Shown: piece after piece, positions 1-15,000 of the stretch
How positions within the stretch are numbered: the first letter of the stretch is position 1
Layout: every line of letters begins with the position of its first letter
Source of the DNA: Sinonovacula constricta
Taxonomy: Eukaryota > Mollusca > Bivalvia > Cardiida > Solecurtidae
Direction of reading: 5' to 3'
NCBI GenBank assembly: GCA_007844125.1
Contig: CM017568.1
Location: forward strand, 4,365,882-4,429,881
DNA: 64,000 nucleotides
Notes under the pieces: model-generated
What the model was told of the DNA's origin: nothing
The model's input: only the letters and a program-made list of their open reading frames with translations
The model's database searches: none
Position numbers and translations under genes: made by a program

Positions 1-66
1 GATCGAACCCCAGGCCTCCCATACCTGGAGCCGACGCTCTACCAATTGCGCTACCAGGTCCGGTCG
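1..66 (-). mobile_element. tRNA-derived SINE head, cut by window edge
   Basis: On the minus strand it reads as a tRNA-like head: A-box TGGTAGCGCAATTGGTAGAG and B-box GGTTCGATC. It is nearly the same as the head of the complete SINE at 25237-25560, so it is the same family. The rest lies left of the window. Confidence 0.8.
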
Positions 67-1354
67 AAATTTAAATGTAAACATTGTGCAGGTATAGTAA
101 AACTACATAAAAGAAGTATGTACCAAAACTCACTGACAGTCAATAGAGCACTGACTGCCATACATAAGGAACCAAGTTGCAATGGCTGTACCATGCAGGC
201 AAATATATTTTTCTATGACCATACACGGAAATAGACAAATATCCCCTTTATCAACAAATTAGATTTTTAGTACAATTTTTTACTATAGACCATTTAAAAA
301 AAAAAGTTATGGATAAGATAAAACAGCATGTCTTCCTAAAACTTTATTGCTTTAAAATGGCATAAGGAAAATTTAATTTAAAATCTTATAACACAATTAT
401 AACATGGCAAAGACAAAAACAGTGACAGCATTGGACTATGATATGCTTTATTTCTATAGGTTATTTTCTCTGACTGTTACAAAGGCAACATCCAAATAAT
501 CTTTTCATTTTTATATTACAAATTATTGATGACAATACTAACATAGCTCCTCAAAGTAAATACAATTCTATACAATGTAATATCTTTAACTATCACATTT
601 TTAGTGCTGAAGTACATAGTATGTTTATACTGCAAATAAAAAGTGTAAAATATAAGCACCTATTTAATAAAACCTAATGATGATCCGTATGCAGTTGCAG
701 TATAAAAAACCAAATGAAGCAGTATATGATAGCAGACATTTGTAGAGATTACAGGATTAATTAGTATATTATATCTGTATCTACTGAAGAAGTGTATGAT
801 ATCGGAACATTTTGAAAGATTATCTTATAAATGTGTGTTAGATAACATATATTTATATATATTTTTAAAACTCTTATCCAATGTAGAAGTACATAATAAC
901 TGAGTCTTATGAAGTTGTGTATTAATGCAGTTTTAGAAATTATTTTATAAAGTTGTGTATGATAATGCAAATTTATAAATTATATTTTATAATGAAGTAG
1001 TTGTGATGTAAGCACAGTTTTTAGTGACAATATCTAATAAAACAGTGTAGTGCAGTGTTTATATGTTCTAAAGAAGTGTTTTGATATTCGCTTGGTTTGA
1101 GAGATTATTAAGTTCTGAAGTGCAGTTTATCTATTGAAGTAGTGTAAGTGTACTAAATCAGTGCAGTTTTAGAAAAAGATCTTATTAAGACTTGTATCAA
1201 AATGCAGCTTTACAATGGAATAATTGTTATATAAGCACAGATTTAGAGACTATATAATTAAATATTGTATAACAATGCAGTGTTATGTCTTCGGTTTTAT
1301 AATGAGTTATATAAACACAATTTTAAGATTTTTTACTAATGATGTTATGGCCTC
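67..1354. other. AT-rich intergenic DNA with diverged repeat traces
   Basis: No gene seen. From about 590 onward, phrases like gcagttttagaaattat and tataatgaagtagttgtg recur irregularly. They look like decayed copies of the 88-bp unit that follows. Confidence 0.5.
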
Positions 1355-2062
1355 TGTGCAGTCTTAGAGATTACCTTATGAAACATTATATATGTGCGTT
1401 TTATAACATTATCTAATGAAATAATGAAGCAATTGTGTTTTGCACACAGTCTTAGAGATTACCTTATGAAACATTATATATGTGCATTTTATAACATTAT
1501 CTAATGAAATAATGAAGCAATTGTGTTTTGCACACAGTTTTAGAGATTATCTTATGAAACATTATATCTGTGCGTTTTATAACATTATCTAATGAAATAA
1601 TGAAGCAATTGTGTTTTGCACACAGTTTTAGAGATTACCTTATGAAACATTATATATGTGCGTTTTATAACATTATCTAATGAAATAATGAAGTAATTGT
1701 GTTTTGCACACAGTTTTAGAGATTACCTTATGAAACATTATATCTGTGCCTTTTATAACATTATCTAATGAAATAATGAAGTAATTGTGTTTTGCACACA
1801 GTTTTAGAGATTACCTTATGAAACATTATATCTGTGCGTTTTATAACATTATGTAATGAAATAATGAAGTAATTGTGTTTTGCACACAGTTTTAGAGATT
1901 ACCTTATGAAACATTATATCTGTGCGTTTTATAACATTATCTAATGAAATAATGAAGTAATTGTGTTTTGCACACAGTTTTAGAGATTACCTTATGAAAC
2001 ATTATATCTGTGCGTTTTATAACATTATCTAATGAAATAATGAAGTAATTGTGTTTTGCAAA
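1355..2062. repeat. 88-bp tandem array, about 8 copies
   Basis: CACACAGTTTTAGAGATTAC recurs at exact 88-base intervals (for example 1531 and 1619), with only a few substitutions between copies. The last copy degenerates at about 2060. Confidence 0.95.
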
Positions 2063-2431
2063 GACAGTTTTAGAGATTATCTTTTAAAGTAGTTAAGTAT
2101 GACAACACAGTTTAAGATAATCAAGATAGTTGTGATATCAACAAATTTAGACATTATCTAATTAAATGATGTGTGATATCAGTGCAGTTTACATAATTAA
2201 CTACCAATTACTGAATTAATGACTGTATACCTTGTACAGCAGTTTACAATATTAGCTATATATTATGTCATAACATATGTATGCAATGATCTAATGTTGA
2301 AGTGTATAAAGTTCCAATTTTGACCAATATAAATCCAAATAATTTCTTTTTTTCGTTTAAATGTTCAGTTAATAAAGTACCTAGTTAATAAAGTACCTAA
2401 AGTGTACACATGTAACCAATAACTGAAAAGA

Positions 2432-2975
2432 TGACATTGTGTGTGATTGCACATGTGCTGGTGTGTGATTGTGTGTGATTGCACATGTGCTGATGTGTGT
2501 GTGTGATTGTACATGTGCTTGTGTGTATGATTGCACATGTGCTGGTGTGTGTGTGTGTTATTGTGTGTGACTGCACATGTGCTGGTATGTGTGTGTGATT
2601 GTGTGTGATTGTTAATGAGCTGGTGTGTGTGTGTGATTGTCTGTGATTGCACATGTGCTGATGTGTGTGTGATTGTGTGTGATTGTACATGTGCTGATGT
2701 GTGTGTGTGTGTGTTTGTGATTGATTGCACATGTGCTGGTGTGTGTGTGTGTGTTTGTGATTGATTGCACATGTGCTGGTGTGTGTGTGTGTGATTGCAC
2801 ATGTGCTGGTGTGTGTGTGTGATTGCACATGTGCTGGTGTGTGTTTGTGTGTTTGTGTGTGATTGCACATGTGCTGGTGTGTGTGTGTGTGATTGCACAT
2901 GTGCTGGTGTGTGTTTGTGATTGCACATGTGCTGGTGTGTGTGTGTTTGTGATTGTGTGTGATTGCACATGTGCT

Positions 2976-3012
<37 letters not shown>

Positions 3013-3043
3013 ATGTGTGATTGCACATGTGCTGGTGTGTGTG
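2432..3043. repeat. TG-rich minisatellite
   Basis: Variable TG runs alternate with a constant ATTGCACATGTGCTG block repeated about 20 times. Open frames here on both strands (Cys-Val-rich and His-Thr-rich) are repeat artefacts. Confidence 0.95.
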
Positions 3044-5535
3044 TGCATTTAGTCTCTTATTAAATTCTTTATGTAAAATAATACATCTGAAAGTTTCACC
3101 TAAAACATGAAGCTAGAAAATGAGGTAGATGTGTCTATAATGATGTTTACAAAAAAAAAAAGAAATATTAGAAAAAGCGATTCCTATTGTAACAATCCAG
3201 AATATCACACACTGATAATTAAACTTCACAGCAAATAATATAAAGTAAGCAATATATTTTAACATCCATAAACAGTGAACAACGTTTGTATGCATATAAC
3301 ATGAACAAAAAAAGTAAAACAAAACTTTCAATACATATAAATATATATGGCACTTGAAAGATAAAAATGTACTTAAAGTAAAAGTTAAAATTTATAAAGT
3401 CAAAAAGGTAAACAAAATACAAAAAAGCCTTTCAAATCAATATGCATGACTTAACAACAATTTAAAAAAAAATCCCCAATTTTTCATGTATACCTGTAAA
3501 GCGAGAAATACCTGTGTTATTGTGATATTATCTTCACCAGCCAAGGTAGACATAAAAGAAATATCGCTGCAAGTTTAACACAACAGAAGACAACATCCTA
3601 TTATACTGAATGGCCTATCTATGTCTTGACCTTTTTTGACTCACTGATGGAACATCTTTTACACACTTTTTTGTAAGCTCTAAGTCAGAATTGTTCCAAA
3701 CAATTCTTGATTTGTGGAAAACACAAAACATCAATCTTTTAAAAAAAATATATATATATGAAGTAGAAAAGCACACATGTAGAGTATTCTAAAAACATAT
3801 AAAATCATGTACAAATGTATATAGAAATGTATACAATGCATAAAACTTGCTTCATAATGCCAATAATTATATAACATAACAGAGTGCATCAGAAAGTCTA
3901 CAAGTAAAACACAATGTAAAAAAACATACATGTAAAAACAACAACCATATATACACAAGTCCACTGTACTATCAAAATGTGAATATATCTGTCTCTTGTA
4001 CAGGTTACATGTATATACAAAAAACTGCATCATCATCATAATCATCATCATCATCATCATTTTAGAATAAAACACACTGTAATTATGTATATTATATATC
4101 ACACACAAAACACTTATAGTAATCATTAAGCCTGATATCTTCATAACACTATATAGGGTGATTATATTGCAACAATTTACCAAAACATGCCAACTGCTAT
4201 AATAAAACAAGCACAACAATATCAAAGATACCAATCCTATGTATATGTGTAGCTGTAGTAAAGTGTAGAATTTAAAACAAAAAAAAAACGTTGAAAACAC
4301 TCTATAGTTAAATACTTATGTCATTAGTGTTACTATTTAATTAGGAAATAATTGTGTATTAATTAAATACAAATCATCTGAACATAACACAGTATAATAT
4401 AATGCGATATATCATGCAAAACCAAACATCTACTTCCATTTTATCATATTTCCTTGATTGTGACGTTATAAAAGGAATATGATAATGTAACTTTATAAGA
4501 TTATGATTGATGGGATTAACTTTCCTTGTATTTAAGATGTTATCAATCAACAAATGCCTTACTTTCCTTACTTGTTGTAAAATACCACAGTTAATCGACC
4601 GTATAGGTGTGTAACAAAACATTGCTTAGTAATGTTGGGTCTTCACATGTCAACATAAAATAAATTTACCAAAAACATTTACCATTAACTGGCTTATAAG
4701 ATTGTAAATATTGTTTGTTTTCTATAACAAGCTATCAATTTGCTAGGCATGTTAATCTGATTAATTATTCAATTGTATTCTCCATTACTAAGTAGGATTT
4801 TAATCTGGCATCTGAGGTAAATGTCCTTTTTTTTGTCCATAAAATTAACAAAAATGGCAAGTATACAAGACAAAAAATCGATGAAGCACTGAAAAGCACT
4901 GTTTGGGTAGAGTTAGTTTAACCCTGTTTGTGATAAATAGTGAAAAAAAAATGCTCACTTTAAATTATTCTTTGATACATTGTTCGCACAGTACATTGAA
5001 AAGTAGGCAAGTCTTAAGCTGAGAAAAACACCTCTTCCAAATATATTGATAATACATTAGGACAAAGTTACCAACTTCCAATAACAGAAAACTATAGTAA
5101 ATATGCAATACTTTCTATATGATTGTATTTGAACTAAAATTAAGTCTAAAATAATTGCTCACAATTGTTACCGACATGACTAAAATACACTCAGTTCAAA
5201 TTTTTATTAAGTTATTTATTTCTTCAAAACTTCACCCCTGTCATCTGAATTTTAATCTTGTCTGCACCATTTTTGTCCGAACATATGTGATAAGTTTAGA
5301 TTGAGATTCTGTGAGTCAATGACACCTGAACTACCATTGATGGACCGAAGATGATGATATGAATAAGCTCTGTTATAAACAGATATAATGCTACAGAAAG
5401 CAGCAACACCACGCACATGATATCAAATATTTCAGCCTAGTAGATAATGCATTTCATGTACATCTGTATTACACAATATAAAAACTTGATTATCTAGTAT
5501 AAACATTATAAACATGCCTGGACATAATTAACATC
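3044..5535. other. AT-rich intergenic DNA
   Basis: No gene, RNA gene or element recognised, apart from a short ATC microsatellite at 4028-4062. Probably the region downstream of AOX. Confidence 0.5.
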
Positions 5536-5557
5536 CTATTCTCCTTCGACATGCGTA

Positions 5558-5563
5558 TTTATT
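5558..5563 (-). promoter_or_regulatory. Possible AOX polyadenylation signal
   Basis: AATAAA on the minus strand about 450 bases after the AOX stop codon, a plausible 3' UTR length. Such hexamers are frequent in AT-rich DNA, and other candidates occur near 5200-5220, so this is a guess. Confidence 0.3.
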
Positions 5564-6008
5564 TCTGTAGCCGCACTACTTTTTCCCAGGCATGAAGACT
5601 GGAGGAGGTAGTCAATGTCATGCAGGGTCAATCCTTCTTGCTTCTGAAATAAGCTTTCTCAGAACTCTACACACTGTCGCAAGGGACACTTTAAAAAAAA
5701 AAAAACATGAAATATACAGTAATACATGAAAGATATACATTTTAGAATATGTGATGGTGTCTAAGGAGTCATCTCGAGAAGATCTCCACCCCTTTAACAA
5801 AGATAGCTGTAAGATTTACCACAATAACCATAACTATGTTGAGGAAACTCTTAATTAAAAACTTACCATTGTTCTTTTAAAGAAAAAAAAACAGGATCAG
5901 ATATGTTTCTGTGCTGAAGGTACGATTAGGTAAAATAATATTATCCACTAACTGAAGACTAGTGGTTTTATCCAGCCAGCTGGGGGCTTATCAGCTGGTA
6001 TAGGGTCA

Positions 6009-6094
6009 TTACTGCACAAGACTTGGGAAGGTTGTGAAATCCTCCTGACTTGTGAAACATGCCTGCTGTACCGCCTCGACTGTTGAAGGGCCAT
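6009..6094 (-). CDS. AOX: AOX exon 31: C-terminus and stop codon
   Basis: Residues 1300-1327 and [22 protein letters not shown] matches the helix SPATPEKIRNACVDKF of XDH. Acceptor TTTTGCAG. The tail after this is short and unlike vertebrate XDH, which is common in the family. Confidence 0.92.
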
Positions 6095-9000
6095 CTGCAA
6101 AATAAGCATCATTTTCATTTAAACATGTGTATGAATAAAAATTTCAAAGACAATTCCCCTCCCTGACAATTTTCTCATTTTTGGTAGGGCTGTATATTTT
6201 TCCTCCTAGTTTTCTGTGTGGATATGAGTAGAGCAGACACATGGCTGGAGGGGTTTGTCTGTCTACCAAAACTGCAGGAAAATCATTGTCTGAATGGGGA
6301 ATAAGTTAGATTCCCAACAGAAAACACCGCATGGTTGTGTTAATATCTCTTCTTGCATTGATTGAGCTTACTCTTTTATAAAAAAACATGGGCTAACACC
6401 TTAGTAATATACATGTGTAAAAATGTATGGCCTCTATGTTGTTTAAACCATATGGTCCTCTATTGTTGAGAACTAATCTTTGAAGTAATAAAACTTTAAT
6501 TCTGAAAAATTTGGAATTGTCATTGCTTGTTTTAATAAAAAAATACCTATTTGGTGTAAACTGTTATAAATTTTGCAGGCAGAGACTAGTGCATAATTCA
6601 TTTGTCAAGTTTCCATGCTTTTGCCTTGGCCTAATTCATTTGTCATACATGGTTCTACATTACAGCTTATGTCACATTCATTATATTAATTAGAACTAAG
6701 AACAATTAACACATGCAGTTTATTGTGCATTTGTTCAGTATTAGGTGTCAAGCCATGTTAGGTATAGGTTTAATTCTAGTATGACTTACACATCTGGAAG
6801 TAGGCAGTGTTGGCTTGATCCTTTCTAGCTGAGTAGATGGCCTGCTTGATAGCAAAAAGGGCTGAACAGCTCATACAGAGAGGTGGTTCACCACATGCTG
6901 AAACAACAGGGAATTACAATAACATTTGATTTAATTGTTTAAAATGGCAAGGAACATCTGCCATTAGTCTTGTAGTATCAAAGACAAAACAAGTAGGCCT
7001 GGACCTCACCTATTGTGCAAAGTACAAGATATGAGAGCCATGAGGACCCTGAATTGCTCACCTCAGGTCACTAACTGGCTTACGGGTAGGCTTAAAAATC
7101 TGGATCACAAGAAAAAATGTACACAACTGTATCATTCGCATCAAGTGATCATAAGTTACTTGTTTTTTGTATATATTAAACCATCATGATTTTCATGCAA
7201 ACAAAGATTCTGATGAAATTCTATGAAGATTAGGAAAAAAAATCTTTTAGAGTGTTACAGGTTTGTTCAATGATTTGACTTAGTGACCTACATTTTCATC
7301 CAATATGACCCGATTAAGAACTCATGCAAGATTTCAAGCACACAAACATACTTGCAAATTTAAGGGAAGATTAGGTCACAACTACAGCCTCTAGTAATCA
7401 CAAGCAAATTGTTGAAAAAATGGGTGAATGGGTACCAAAAAAAGCTCACCTTGAGCATGTTGGCCTCAGGTGAGCTAAATAGGTAAGAGTTTAATAATTA
7501 ACTATGCTCTAGAAGGACAAAAACCCAGTGGCTATTGTGAGAAAAATACCAATATCAATATTTTTATATTTTACTGGCTGTTATATACATTACAAACATC
7601 CTGATCAGTTTGAGTTATTAGTTGGTGTGTACTTGTACTACATGTGCATCACCTTAAGACAACAATTAAAGGTCAAAGCAGTTGCAAACTTTCCCATGGC
7701 ATTTCACAAACAAAATGGCTGATGAAGGTGCATTTTGATTGTTGGAGGGTAGCACAATTACAAGTGTTCTGATCAAATGGTTCCAAAATTATAAAGAAAT
7801 CAATTAGAATATCAGGCTTGACTGAAATATGACTGACTCTGAACCTAATAAAGTATCCTTTGATAAAACTGTTTGAATAATGTGACTTATTTGGGACAAC
7901 CAATTGTCTAAAGACTTGTTTAAATTGTGTTCAATGAAAGACTGTGAAAAATACATGATGAAGCAGCTAGAGACTTGCAGCTGGAAATTTCAGGTAGTTT
8001 ATGTGCAAAAGTTAAAACAGCATTAATAACATTTATAGGTCTTAATTTTACAATAAAGACAATAAGTTTCTTACCTGTAATATTGCAATGAAAGTTGTTT
8101 TTTTAATATAAAATCTCATCAAGTTTTAAAATTTGAATTACTCTGACATAGCTATGGTCATTATGTTTATGTTCACGTCTCTTACAGGACAATGGAGCCC
8201 CATGGGAATATCAGGCTAGAACAAAAATCTGTCGTGAGAGTTTCTCCCACACAAGAATAAATGAATATCATTTCTGTCAAAGTCGTTGAAGAAAAAATTG
8301 TTTATGCTATTCAGGATATGACACTTGCCATTATGTGACAGGTTTGTTTGTATTTTGTGTTCAGAGCAACATTATTATGGTGACAGGAGTAATCAAGCTA
8401 TTATTAGTGGAGAAACATCAAAGACAAATGTCTTGGTAGAATAATTGGTACGTTTTTAGTATCAGAATGTTTTACCCTTTGAGCGCAAGATTCCGATCGG
8501 GTTGGGGGCATCTTTCAGTAAGGAAATCCTGAAGTCAATAGGGATGTCCTTGGAGGTGGGTGGTTTATAGTCCTGAAATGAAGACACAGTAATGTTTGGG
8601 TCAAAATAAAAACAGACATGATCGTTATGATTCAGCTTAGTTTGTGTACACTGGCCAAACATTCTGCGCGCTATCTTGCAAAAAAATGTATGCTATCCAA
8701 ATGTCTGTTCACCCGAGTTGCATTAACAATCAAATCTATCAAAAACAGAGTCCGGCATTTCTAATAAAAAGACCCACTTGAGTTTAATAATACAATTAAC
8801 TACTTAAGCTTGGACTCACCCAAGTGCCATCAGTGAGGTATTCCCCTGTGTTTGGGTCATAGATGGATTCTTCCAGCAGCCAGTAGCCGATGCCCATCAC
8901 AAATGCACCCTCAACCTGGCCTACATCTAGAAATGGGTTAATGCTGAAATATATATCAGCAACCATTTTGGATTCAAAAACAGCGTGGACACATTATATA

Positions 9001-12000
9001 AAATATTGATAATTATCATTATAAATATAAAAAAACACATTAGTACATTGGCAAAATAAAAAACATTTACCATTACCAGGAAGTGTACATTTTCTAATAA
9101 AAACGTATATTGCTGTAATACCATCCTGACACTCGGTCAACCAGTCCTAAACCCTATTCATAGAATGGGCATGAGCAAACAATAACTGTATAATATCCAA
9201 TGTTTAATATTCATGATTTTAATTTTTAGGCACTTAAAGACTTTTGTACTAACAACCAACATCATAGAAGTTAAGCCCAACAAATACCATACCCATGCTT
9301 TCTTATTATAATTTCCATACAATTCACTGCCTGATTTGAACTGTACTGTTTAAGACTGAGATTAAGTCAAATTTCATTTCAAGTTAAACTAATCAGGTGA
9401 TTGAGAATGATCTAAAAAATTCTAGGTTAAGTGTTTAATAACCTTAAACCCAGATTTGTCAGTTGTATGTTAACACAAACTCACCTTTCTCCACAGTCAA
9501 ACAACATGTCAACTCGTGTGATCTCATGCTCGCCTGTCAAGACATCAAGCTCAACCTCTGTGCATGTGACACCATATGAGTTATACTTGTAATGGCCTTG
9601 GCTCTCGGGTTTGAACCAGCTGTGGACAGCCAAATCAATTCCTTCAGCATAACACTCGTTTACAATCTGCAGCCATGTTGGATTCTTCAGTTTTGCCTTT
9701 ACTGGGGCCATTCTCTTCAACAGTTCCTGACATCCATTGACTGCAGACTGAAAATTGGAGTATAAATGAATAAAAAATTGGAATATGATAATGGTTTTAT
9801 ACTAATGAAACATGTTTGAGATGTTAAATCATTTGTTACCAAGATACTTGGCCTACAAATAGAGGACGATGTACTCTACAAATGTCCCCTACAGGTTACA
9901 GATAAGTTCAGCTGTAGCACATGAACCAATAAAGTTCAAGACCTTAGGTAGTTGCACTATACAGATACTGTTGATGGAATGTGGGGGGAGATGATTCCCT
10001 TTGGGCATATCAACCTCACCATGCAGGTCACAGCATGCAAAGCTACAATAACCTACTCCTTGATGAAAATGGACATGCCCTGTGAGGAGACAATGCTTTT
10101 TGTACATAAATCTGGGGCCCCTGTAATCATATTCCAATTTTTAATTATAATAAAATTAAAACAATTTTAGACATACCTTAGACTAATGTCAAAAATAAAA
10201 TTATTGTGACATAATTATTAAATAATCTATGTTGACAACATGAAAATTATAAAATTTGATCAAGATGGATATTATCCAGATTATTGTTTAAGTTGGCAGG
10301 AACCACTTAGCTCAGAGAAGGCACATTATCCTTCTTAAAGTTTACTAACATGTATGATTACCTGACAGACAAGTTCACTAGTGACACTAGAGCCAGTAAA
10401 GCAGCTGCCAGCAGATGTCAGGGTGTTGGTGGCCTTCACTTTCACCGTAGCAACAGGCACACCCAGTTCATATGCAACCACCTGGATCACCTGTAGTGCA
10501 CAAACAGTAAGTCTTGTGGTAATAGATATAACGCAACTTGAAGTTGGTCCATTGCCTGATAAAAAGCTTAGACAGATGAAAAAAAGATTGCTACAAGTAA
10601 ACAAAAGCTTAAAATGAGTTTTAACAACCAGATTTTGCTGGTACTATTTAAAAAAAATATAAAAAATAATTCTAAAATATGTCAAGTTATGAAGAGGCTA
10701 AATTAAGATTAAACTTACAAATACAAAAAATCCTTTACACTGTCTATTAGCTTATCAATGTTCAGAGAGGAGGTCAAACATGATTTATGTTTAAATATCT
10801 TGACATTAGAGACATAAACATACATTAACAATAGCAGAGCCAAGCATTTCAATAGCTTTGAAATAATTTTTTAACATATGTGATATAGCCTTATCATGCA
10901 AACAGATGGAAAATGGACAATCTTTAACTTCCCAAAAAGGCACCTAAGTTTTTTAATAATTAAATCTATTAACACTCTTGCATAAACACCATTGGTACCA
11001 TTATATCAACTATAAAAATATGTTGTCAATAGTATATAATACTGCAAACATTTAAAAATAAGAGCACCACAAGGCAAAGCAAAATACGCCCACCAAAAGG
11101 GCAATTTGAAACAAACTGCTGTGCACTCTTGTGCAATGCAGAATGGTAAAGTTTGGCTTGCACTCTGGGTTATTGCAAGAAAAACTGAAATTAAAGTAGA
11201 ATAACATAAAAAATATTTAATCTGCCAAACTGCTATGCACAGTTATGCAATGCACTCTGGCATGATTGTGGACTGCAATCTGGGTAATTGAAAAAAAAAA
11301 TCAAAGGGGAATACCATCAAATATACAAAAATTTACATGAGAGTAATGGCATTTGTACAGAAAGGGGCATTACTCAAAAATAAGAAGAGGAAAGTGACGG
11401 TTCTTGTGCACTGCACTCTGTTTCAATACATCTATCCGCCTACGAAGTTTCACGTCAATAGCTTTGATAATGTAGGAGTATGGTCCAGACAAACATAAAG
11501 TATGAAAATTGAACTAAGGATAATAAGTCCAAAATCATGAAGTGTACAGTGATGGTTCTTATATGCACTGCACTCAGTCTAAATGAGATCTATCCACCTG
11601 CAAAGTTTCAAATCAATAGCTTTGATAACATAAGAGTTATGCTCTGAATAAAAAAAAATAACAAAGGGGCATAACTCCAAAATCATGAAGTACTGAGTTA
11701 CAGTTCCTGTGCATTGCACTTTGTCTCAATATGACCTATCTATGTATCAAATTTTATATCAACAGCTTTGATAATGTAGGAGTTATGCTCTGGACAAGAA
11801 AATTAAACAAAGGGCAATTACTCCCTACATCATGAATTGCAGAGTGATGATTCTTGTGCACTGCACTCCATCTCAATGAGGTCTATCTACCTATGAGATT
11901 TCAAGTCAATAGTTTTGATATTGTTGGAGTTATGCTCTGGACAAGAAAATTAAACAAAGGGCAATAACTCCCTACATAATGAATTGCAGAGTGATGATTC

Positions 12001-15000
12001 TTGTGCACTGCAGTCTGTCTCAATGAGGTCTATCTACCTATGAGATTTCAAGTCAATAGTTTTGATATTGTTGGAGTTATAATCTGGACAAGAAAATTAA
12101 ACACTGAGCAATAACTCAAAAATCATGAAGTGCAGAGTGATGGTTCTTGTGCACTGCACTCTGTCTAATGAGATCTAGCCAACTATAAAGTTTCAAGTTG
12201 ATAGCTTTGATAATGTAGAAGTAATGCTCCGGACAAGAAAATAAAATAAAGGAGCTTAACTCTAAAATTATGAAGTACAGAGTGATGATTCTTATGCACT
12301 GCACTCTGTCTCATTACGACCTATCTATGTATCATGTTTCAAGTCAATAGCTTTGATAATGTAGGAGTTATGCTCTGGACAAGTAAATTAAATAAATTAA
12401 ATCATGATGAGCAGAGTAACAGTTCTTGTGCACTGCACTTTGTCTGAAGGAGATCTATTTACCTATGAAGTTTCAAGTCAATAGCATTGATAGTGTTGGA
12501 GTTATGCTCCGGACAAACATCTGGATGCCGCCCGCACCCCCGTCCGCCATGGGAGATCCCATAATACATCCTGTCTTTGACGGACGTATAAAAATACATA
12601 ATACAGTTTCACACATTTATTGATTACACAATTTACAGACTCTTGCTGAACATGCTAATGCTTTAAGCAGGAAAAGGTAAGATTAGTTAACGTTTTGTTT
12701 GTGTTACCTTGGTGTTGATACCTTGACCCACTTCTACCCCTCCATGAGACACAGCTACTGTACCATCCTGGCTATACACAGCAATGTTAATACCATAGTT
12801 CTGAGTATTCCATGGCACACCATATTTCAAAGGAACCACAGCAAGTCCTTTCTTCTTGTAAATGTTGGCCTAGACAATGCAAGAAAAAAAATCATTAAAC
12901 CTTTTTCGGATATAAACAAAAATAATGCAGGCAGAAGTTTCAATGCACAGCACAAAACAAATGGCAAGTCTGGCAAACACAAATTTCTTGTAGGACAAAA
13001 AAAAGGGAGATAATTATAACATCTGTAGAGTTACAGGTTATGACCACTGCAGTTCTACTCATCGAGTATTAATACACCAAGTAAATCCATGCAACCCAAA
13101 ACAAGATATGGGAACCCATATTTTAAGTGAATGTAAAGTGGACTTTTGCTGAAACATTATTAATTGTAATCTTTAGTTTATCTTTGTTTTTTGCAAAAGC
13201 AACACATGACAATGGTCAGATTATGAGTTTTGTATTGTGCAATTTGGAACAATCGCTATTGTTGAAGTATTTTTAAACACTTTCTAAACTTTTTTTATCA
13301 TTTTACAAGGAGAAATTAGTGTAAAATTTAAGAAAATGACAATTAGAATGAACATTAAAACAAAATGTTGAATGCGGATAAATTTTCATCAGAATCAACA
13401 TTATGATTGAAGCACAATTTTTTAGGCTAACAAAGAAGCACATAACCACTTTTTTTCCATCAAGGTCCTTACAATCTATTTCTAAGTAGAATAGGAACTT
13501 GTGTATTAACAAGCTGGAGCAATGCTTAATAAATATTCTGGTTCAAGGACCATCATCTTGTGACATGGATGGGGCATAAACCAAGAACTCTAATCTGAAG
13601 TCCATCACCTTAAATATAGACCATGGCTGCTATAACACAATGCCATACCTTGTTAAACTCCTGCACTTCCTGTTGTCGCTTGCTGACCTCTGCTGACTTT
13701 TCCAGCTGCATCATGAGGTCAGAGATACTGCAGTAGGTCAAGGTCATTCCACCAGGGGTCACCTGACCTTTCTTGTAGAGGTTAAGCTGTCGAACGGAGG
13801 TCGGATCCTTGCCAAGAGTGAATGCAATATGGTCCATCATCGTCTCCATTATGAAGATCCCAGGAGTTGAGGCTAAAAGATAGTTTTAATTGTCATGTTC
13901 TTTAGCAGGTGGCACTTGAAATGTGAATTTTTTAGTGTTTTTAAATGCAAAAATAGCAATAAAAGTACTTTTTCTTTTCCTATAGCAAAAACTTAAAGTT
14001 TGTACTGCATTTCCCCAATACAGATCAAAAATGTTTTTACCTGGTGCCCGGCAGTAGGTATTGGAGGGTGTGTTTGTCTGCACTGCAACGGGAACCAGGT
14101 GCCAGTTAGGGCACCAATAGGCTGAAGAAAAGGCAGGAATATGGTTAATATTATTTATCATTTTGTATGTTCATTACTAGTATTCACAATGTTACTACAG
14201 TGAAATAGATGATGCTAACAATAATATTTAATAATTGAAGTGATATAATGCGAAAATAATAATGGTACTAATATAATGACAAAATATATTTTGTATGAAT
14301 AATAATGACAGAAACATAACAGCATTTAACATTATAATGACAATCTCATGGCATGATGAACCTTGGTCTTGAATAGCACATGTACCCACACAGTTAAGGG
14401 TGATCAGGTTGTGACTCCCCGCTTGGCAACATTTGTTGTTCTCCTACCCCTCTTCAACAGAGAGCAAACTAGTCAGGGACTTTATGTGTTCTCTTGACAT
14501 AATTGGTTTGTGCTGAGCAAACTTATACTTATGGATAACCTTTCAACTTAAAAAAGTTTATACCCTGACTTGTTCTCTAACCCCAGGAAAGTGTGAATAT
14601 TAGTTGGTTAGTTGCTTATATATGAATGTTCTACTCAACTTCTCATCCCCAATGTTAAAGCTGATTTGGATCTCTACTTTTTCCCTTGGACTTATTGGTT
14701 TGTACTTAGAAAATTAAGAGGAATGAATTGTCCTACTTGAAAAGTTATCCATGTTTACAAGTAACCACCGACTTTGCTAATGAACTTCAAACTGGCAAGT
14801 CCAATTGATTTAGTTCCACTAAGTTTTCTGAAATTAAATATTTGTTTGTGTTGTTGTTAAAACTTACACCAACCTAATGGAGTTTCCAGCAAGTAAACAA
14901 TAACCAACCTAATAGTGTTTCCAGCACGTAAAGGGTTAATATAAAACATTCACCAATCTAATGGTGTTTCCAGCAAGTAAACATTAATGAAATAATGAGG

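Noticed and set aside
2365..3048. His/Thr-rich and Cys/Val-rich ORFs
   Set aside because: Translation of a TG/CA minisatellite.
8820..8926. Use of the TTTCTAG acceptor for AOX exon 28
   Set aside because: It would drop the conserved INP codons and break the reading frame with exon 27; the TTTCAG 17 bases upstream keeps both.
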